Under the pieces are notes generated by a model that saw only the letters and a program-made list of their open reading frames with translations, was not told the DNA's origin and did not search any database. The position numbers were made by a program, and so were the translations under genes. Below are positions 60,811 to 64,000 of a DNA stretch of 64,000 nucleotides, piece by piece. Origin of the DNA: Paracoccaceae bacterium (GTDB taxonomy: Bacteria > Pseudomonadota > Alphaproteobacteria > Rhodobacterales > Rhodobacteraceae); contig JANSYP010000007.1 of assembly GCA_024742405.1 (NCBI GenBank), positions 124,001-188,000 on the forward strand, written 5' to 3'. The first letter of the stretch is position 1. Each line of letters starts with the position of its first letter.

Positions 60811-60845
60811 GAAAATTCGGATGCGGCTTGCAAAGGGGAATGACC

Positions 60846-61715
60846 ATGGCCGGGGGGTATGATGACCGGGACGGAATGATCTGGCTGGACGGGGTGCTGG
60901 TGCCCTGGCGCGACGCCAAGGTGCATATCCTGTCCCACGCGATGCATTACGCGTCTTCGGTCTTCGAGGGCGAGCGCGCCTATGGCGGTAACATTTTCGA
61001 GTCCGTGCGCCATTCCAAGCGTCTTCTGCGCTCGGGCGACCTGGTCGATATCGACATCCCCTGGAACGTGGCCCAGATCGAGGCAGCCAAGGCCGAAGTC
61101 ATGGCCGCCAACGGGCTCTCGGACGCCTATGTCCGCGTCGTCGCCTGGCGCGGCTCGGGCGAAGACATGGGTGTCGCGTCGCAGCGCAACCCGGTCCGCA
61201 TGGCCGTCGCGGCCTGGGAATGGGGCGCCTATTACGGCGATGCGAAATTCAAGGGCGCCAAGCTCGACATCTCCAAATGGAAGCGGCCGAGCCCCGAAAC
61301 CATCCCCTGCCACGCCAAGGCCGCAGGGCTCTACATGATCTGCACCATGTCCAAGCACGCGGCCGAGGCCAAGGGCTGCTCGGACGCGATGATGTTCGAC
61401 TATCGCGGCTATGTGGCCGAAGCGACGGGCGCGAATATCTTCTTCGTCAAGGATGGTGAGGTGCACACGCCGACACCGGACTGCTTCCTCAACGGCATCA
61501 CCCGCCAGACCGTGATCGGCCTGCTGAACGAGCGGCAGATCAAGGTTCATGAGCGCCATATCGAGCCCGGCGAGCTCGAAGGGTTCGAACAGTGCTGGCT
61601 GACCGGCACGGCGGCCGAAGTCACGCCTGTGGGCCAGATCGGCGACTACAACTTCGAAGTCGGCGCGCTGGCGCGGGACATCTCGGAGGCCTACGAGACC
61701 CGCGTGCGCGCCTGA
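60846..61715 (+). CDS. ilvE: Branched-chain amino-acid aminotransferase
   Basis: A 289-residue class IV PLP aminotransferase. The Schiff-base lysine is Lys158 in C-H-A-K-A-A-G-L-Y, with E-A-T-G-A-N-I-F-F and the phosphate-binding G-T-A-A-E-V-T-P. It interconverts Leu/Ile/Val and their 2-oxo acids. AAAGGGGA is well spaced from the ATG at 60846 and too close to the ATG at 60840, deciding the start. The usual Asn of G-N-Y is Leu here. Confidence 0.9.
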   Translation: MAGGYDDRDGMIWLDGVLVPWRDAKVHILSHAMHYASSVFEGERAYGGNIFESVRHSKRLLRSGDLVDIDIPWNVAQIEAAKAEVMAANGLSDAYVRVVAWRGSGEDMGVASQRNPVRMAVAAWEWGAYYGDAKFKGAKLDISKWKRPSPETIPCHAKAAGLYMICTMSKHAAEAKGCSDAMMFDYRGYVAEATGANIFFVKDGEVHTPTPDCFLNGITRQTVIGLLNERQIKVHERHIEPGELEGFEQCWLTGTAAEVTPVGQIGDYNFEVGALARDISEAYETRVRA

Positions 61716-61811
61716 CCGCCGGGGCAGGGGCGTGCCATCACACCAGGCAGAACAGCGGGCCGCCCCCGCCTTGCGCCGGGCTCACGCGTCAGATGCCGGC
61801 GTCCGCACCCG

Positions 61812-62246
61812 CTAGCGGGAATAGAAATAGCTCGCACAGAAATCGTCTGTGTTCACTGGCGCCGACGCGCCGGTGAACACACTCATCCCCAGGTCTCCGG
61901 CCTCGACCAGCGACAGCACAATGTAGGTGACCGGCTGCCCGCAGAGCGTGTTGCCCCGGAGCAGCGTCGGATCCGCGGGTTCGGCCACTTTGTAGATTGC
62001 CCCCTCCACCTGCTGTCCCAGACCCGCCCAGTCGCCCATCTGCCGATCCTCGAACGCCCAGGCCATGCGCTGCCCGTCCTCGAACTGGAGCGCCGCATCC
62101 GTCACGGTGATGTCGCCGGTGATCGACATGGCGGTGGTGCTGGTGGCGCTCCACACACCGTCCAGACCGTCGCCCCCGGCGCCCCCCGCCGTGCAGGCCG
62201 CAATGAGGCAGATCCCGGCGAGCGAAAACCCTGGCAGTCTGTTCAT
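61812..62246 (-). CDS. Putative lipoprotein, unknown function
   Basis: A 144-residue protein with a lipobox I-A-A-C (Cys at about 18) followed by a Gly-rich linker. The rest looks like a small beta-rich domain: G-V-W-S-A-T-S-T-T and two further Cys (near 102 and 137) that could form a disulfide. No family recognised; an inner face of the outer membrane location is expected. Confidence 0.72.
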   Translation of the reverse strand: MNRLPGFSLAGICLIAACTAGGAGGDGLDGVWSATSTTAMSITGDITVTDAALQFEDGQRMAWAFEDRQMGDWAGLGQQVEGAIYKVAEPADPTLLRGNTLCGQPVTYIVLSLVEAGDLGMSVFTGASAPVNTDDFCASYFYSR

Positions 62247-62632
62247 CTCGATCCCCCAAGACAGTCCAATACCGGCACCCTGACGCAGTTTCCGCCGCCG
62301 ATAAAGCCGAAGCTGCGAAAGCCGAACCCGGGACTGACGCAGGAGGGGTCCGCCCGGCCTCCCGCGCCTGAATCAGACCGCGCGCCCGATCGCGCCCCTG
62401 TGGCACCGCCGCCCCGCCCGCAGGCCCAGCAGGCGCCGCAGGCTTGTCCGGATCCGGGCGCGGTGCTAGGCCGCCATCACGCCGCGCCCCATCGCGCGGT
62501 GATGGAGCGTTTATGTCAGAGAATGTGGACCGCCGCTAAGGCCCCACAGACCGGGCCGAGCCGAACCTGAGGACCGTCTGCGCGTGACGCCGGAGGGCCC
62601 CTGCGGTCGTACCCAATCTCAGAGACAGACCC
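62247..62632. other. About 390 bases without a supported gene
   Basis: GC-rich divergent region between the lipoprotein and yjhX-like genes. It contains an imperfect inverted repeat, CCATCAC (62474-62480) with GTGATGG (62499-62505), and no credible coding frame. Confidence 0.45.
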
Positions 62633-62890
62633 GTGAACATCTCAAAACAGGAACAGCGCGTGCTGCATGCGCTGGCGCAGGGTGGCGCCATCCATTTCGA
62701 ACGCGCGCCCAACGGCAAGATCCACAAGGTGACGTGCTTCAACCGCGACGGCCATGTGCTGACCGATTGCACCACCACGCTCGTCAACCGCCTGAAAAAG
62801 CGCCGCTTCATCAGATCCAGCGGTGGGGCGCCCTACCGCGCAACCCGCGCCGGCGTTCAGGCCGTGCGCGCGCAACTCGACAATAGATAG
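62633..62890 (+). CDS. yjhX: YjhX/TopAI family protein (UPF0386), putative toxin
   Basis: An 85-residue protein strongly resembling E. coli YjhX (TopAI) along its length: M-N-I-S-K-Q-E-Q-R at the start, V-T-C-F-N-R-D-G in the middle and V-R-A-Q-L-D-N-R at the end. TopAI binds and inhibits topoisomerase I and is neutralised by YjhQ, a GNAT-fold protein. It uses a GTG start and is followed 10 bases later by a GNAT gene, which fits a toxin-antitoxin pair. Many proteobacterial homologues are uncharacterised, so toxicity here is inference. Confidence 0.85.
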   Translation: MNISKQEQRVLHALAQGGAIHFERAPNGKIHKVTCFNRDGHVLTDCTTTLVNRLKKRRFIRSSGGAPYRATRAGVQAVRAQLDNR

Positions 62891-62900
62891 GAAGAGACCC

Positions 62901-63365
62901 ATGCCAACTCCCGACATCCGCCCGACCCGGGCAGACGACATTCCCGGCCTGCAGCAGGTGCTCGACGCGACGGGGCTTTTCCCCGGCGAGATGCTGCCCG
63001 GGCTTCTGGCTGGGGCGCTGCGCGGCGTCCCGTCCGAGGTCTGGCTCACCGCGCTGAGCGGCACCACGCCGGTCGGCTTCTGTTTTGCCGCGCCGGAGCC
63101 GATGACCGACGGCACCTGGAACATGCGTGCCCTCGCCGTCCGCCCCGCCGAACAGGGGACGGGCGTCGGGCGCGCACTCGTCACCGCGCTCGAGGATCTC
63201 CTCCGCGCCCGGCAGGAGCGGCTCGTCATCGTCGACACCTCCGGGCAGGCGGGGTTCGCCGCCGCGCGCGGGGTCTACACCGCTTGCGGCTATGACGAGG
63301 TGGCCAGGATCCGCGACTTCTGGGCCGCGGGCGACGACAAGATCACGTTCCGAAAGCTGCTCTAG
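62901..63365 (+). CDS. GNAT family acetyltransferase, candidate YjhQ-like antitoxin
   Basis: A 154-residue GNAT protein: I-R-P-T-R-A-D-D at the start and the acetyl-CoA loop V-R-P-A-E-Q-G-T-G-V-G-R-A-L near residue 75-90, with Y-T-A-C-G-Y-D-E-V-A near the end. GGAAGAG precedes the ATG. Co-transcribed with the yjhX-like gene; it could neutralise it as YjhQ does, or simply be an acetyltransferase. Confidence 0.83.
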   Translation: MPTPDIRPTRADDIPGLQQVLDATGLFPGEMLPGLLAGALRGVPSEVWLTALSGTTPVGFCFAAPEPMTDGTWNMRALAVRPAEQGTGVGRALVTALEDLLRARQERLVIVDTSGQAGFAAARGVYTACGYDEVARIRDFWAAGDDKITFRKLL

Positions 63366-63521
63366 CTCCCGGCGAGACCCCCGCGCCCAGCGGACAAGGG
63401 TCTGTCCCCGGCGACGGCTCCTGTCCACGGCCGGGCGGCGGAGCACCCCGTCGCCGGACGAAAGAGCTACGGACGGCGACCGGGGTCCCGGCCGCCGTCC
63501 GATCCTGACGTGGCGGTGGCG
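63366..63521. other. Spacer between convergent genes
   Basis: GC-rich, with several short inverted repeats but no hairpin followed by a U-tract. Nothing else seen. Confidence 0.4.
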
Positions 63522-64000
63522 CTACTCGATCGCAAGCCGGCACAGGACCGTATTGTCCTGCTCCAGGTCCGGGCCCCAGATGAACTCGGCCGCGCTGGAC
63601 CACCGGATCCTGTCATAGCCGTCCTTCGGGCTCACCGCGCGTTCGGAGTGGACATCCGCCGGCCGCCAGCCGGACGCGTCGAAATCCGGCCGATCCCAGT
63701 TCGCGGGCTCTTCGGTGATCTCGAAGGTGCAGACCCCTTCGCCGGCCACCGGGTCGCTCTCGCGTTCGCAGGCCTTGTCCAGCGGGGCGGAATGGGTGAC
63801 CAGGCAGCGCCAGGAGCCATCGCTGACCGCAATGGTTTGCCCCGCCGCATCCCGGATCTGAAGGATGACGCCGCCATCCCCCATCTGCTGCCGCCGCGAC
63901 CCGATATACTCAAGGCCGGTGTCATTCTCCTTGAAGTCCTTCGCGACGAGGCCGATGACGAACGGCGTCTCTGCCTCGAATGAAAAACTCTCGGCGTTGA
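63522..64000 (-). CDS. Hypothetical protein, N-terminus beyond the right edge
   Basis: The frame is open from the stop at 63522 to the window end, so the gene begins outside; the ATG at 63884 is internal. The visible 158 residues include I-G-S-R-R-Q-Q-M-G-D-G-G, four Cys, W-D-R-P-D-F-D-A-S-G-W and a final W-G-P-D-L. The F-D-x-S-G-W pattern recalls galactose-binding-like beta-sandwich domains of secreted proteins. No function can be assigned. Confidence 0.6.
   Translation of the reverse strand, partial: NAESFSFEAETPFVIGLVAKDFKENDTGLEYIGSRRQQMGDGGVILQIRDAAGQTIAVSDGSWRCLVTHSAPLDKACERESDPVAGEGVCTFEITEEPANWDRPDFDASGWRPADVHSERAVSPKDGYDRIRWSSAAEFIWGPDLEQDNTVLCRLAIE

Noticed and set aside
62474-62505. 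Terminator or RNA gene at the CCATCAC inverted repeat
   Set aside because: The stem is interrupted and no U-tract follows; no other support for an RNA.

Overview
The window reads as a high-GC alphaproteobacterial chromosome, most likely Rhodobacteraceae (Roseobacter/Rhodobacter/Paracoccus group). The reasons are the C4-pathway hemA, the nirSECF(DL)GHJN gene order with a fused nirDL, the nos-nir-nor supercluster controlled by a Dnr/Nnr-type regulator, and the petP-petR pair next to an ilvE-type aminotransferase. No tRNA, rRNA, CRISPR array or recognisable transposase was seen.

Layout. (1) 1-14.3 kb: a giant glycine-rich autotransporter, cut at its 5' end by the window edge and broken by an apparent 2-base insertion near 2985. 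It carries about 59 QSIGGGGGNGG-type repeats and a C-terminal beta-barrel, and is followed by a small secreted IalB-family protein. (2) 15.1-45.1 kb: the respiratory denitrification island. hemA (5-aminolevulinate synthase) diverges from nosRZDFYLX plus a class I cytochrome c. A strong hairpin separates these from the convergent nirSECF(DL)GHJN-cbiX-orf83 operon, which encodes cytochrome cd1 nitrite reductase and heme d1 synthesis. nirI-nnrS diverges from nirS, then norCBQDEF (NO reductase), then a Dnr-like Crp/Fnr regulator on the opposite strand. Four near-identical TTRAY-N4-GTYAA boxes lie before hemA, nosR, nirS/nirI and norC, so heme supply, NO2-, NO and N2O reduction look like one regulon. 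No nitrate reductase is in the window.

(3) 45.5-57.1 kb: a catabolic island for hydroxyproline isomers. A GntR regulator, an ornithine-cyclodeaminase-like (pyrroline-2-carboxylate) reductase and an aconitase-X dehydratase run leftwards. A polar amino-acid ABC transporter, a DapA-family deaminase, a Cys/Cys hydroxyproline epimerase, a DadA-like FAD oxidase, a second proline-racemase-fold protein with Ser/Thr in place of both catalytic cysteines, and an exported cupin run rightwards. These predict parallel routes for 4-hydroxyproline (to ketoglutarate semialdehyde) and 3-hydroxyproline (to proline).

(4) 57.3-64 kb: mixed genes. They are an exported choloylglycine-hydrolase-family Ntn hydrolase, a small membrane protein divergent from a MarR regulator with tandem palindromic operators, petR-petP, a branched-chain aminotransferase, a lipoprotein, a YjhX(TopAI)-like toxin followed by a GNAT gene that may be its antitoxin, and a protein cut by the right edge.

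All functions are read from motifs, length and gene order by eye; no database search was run.
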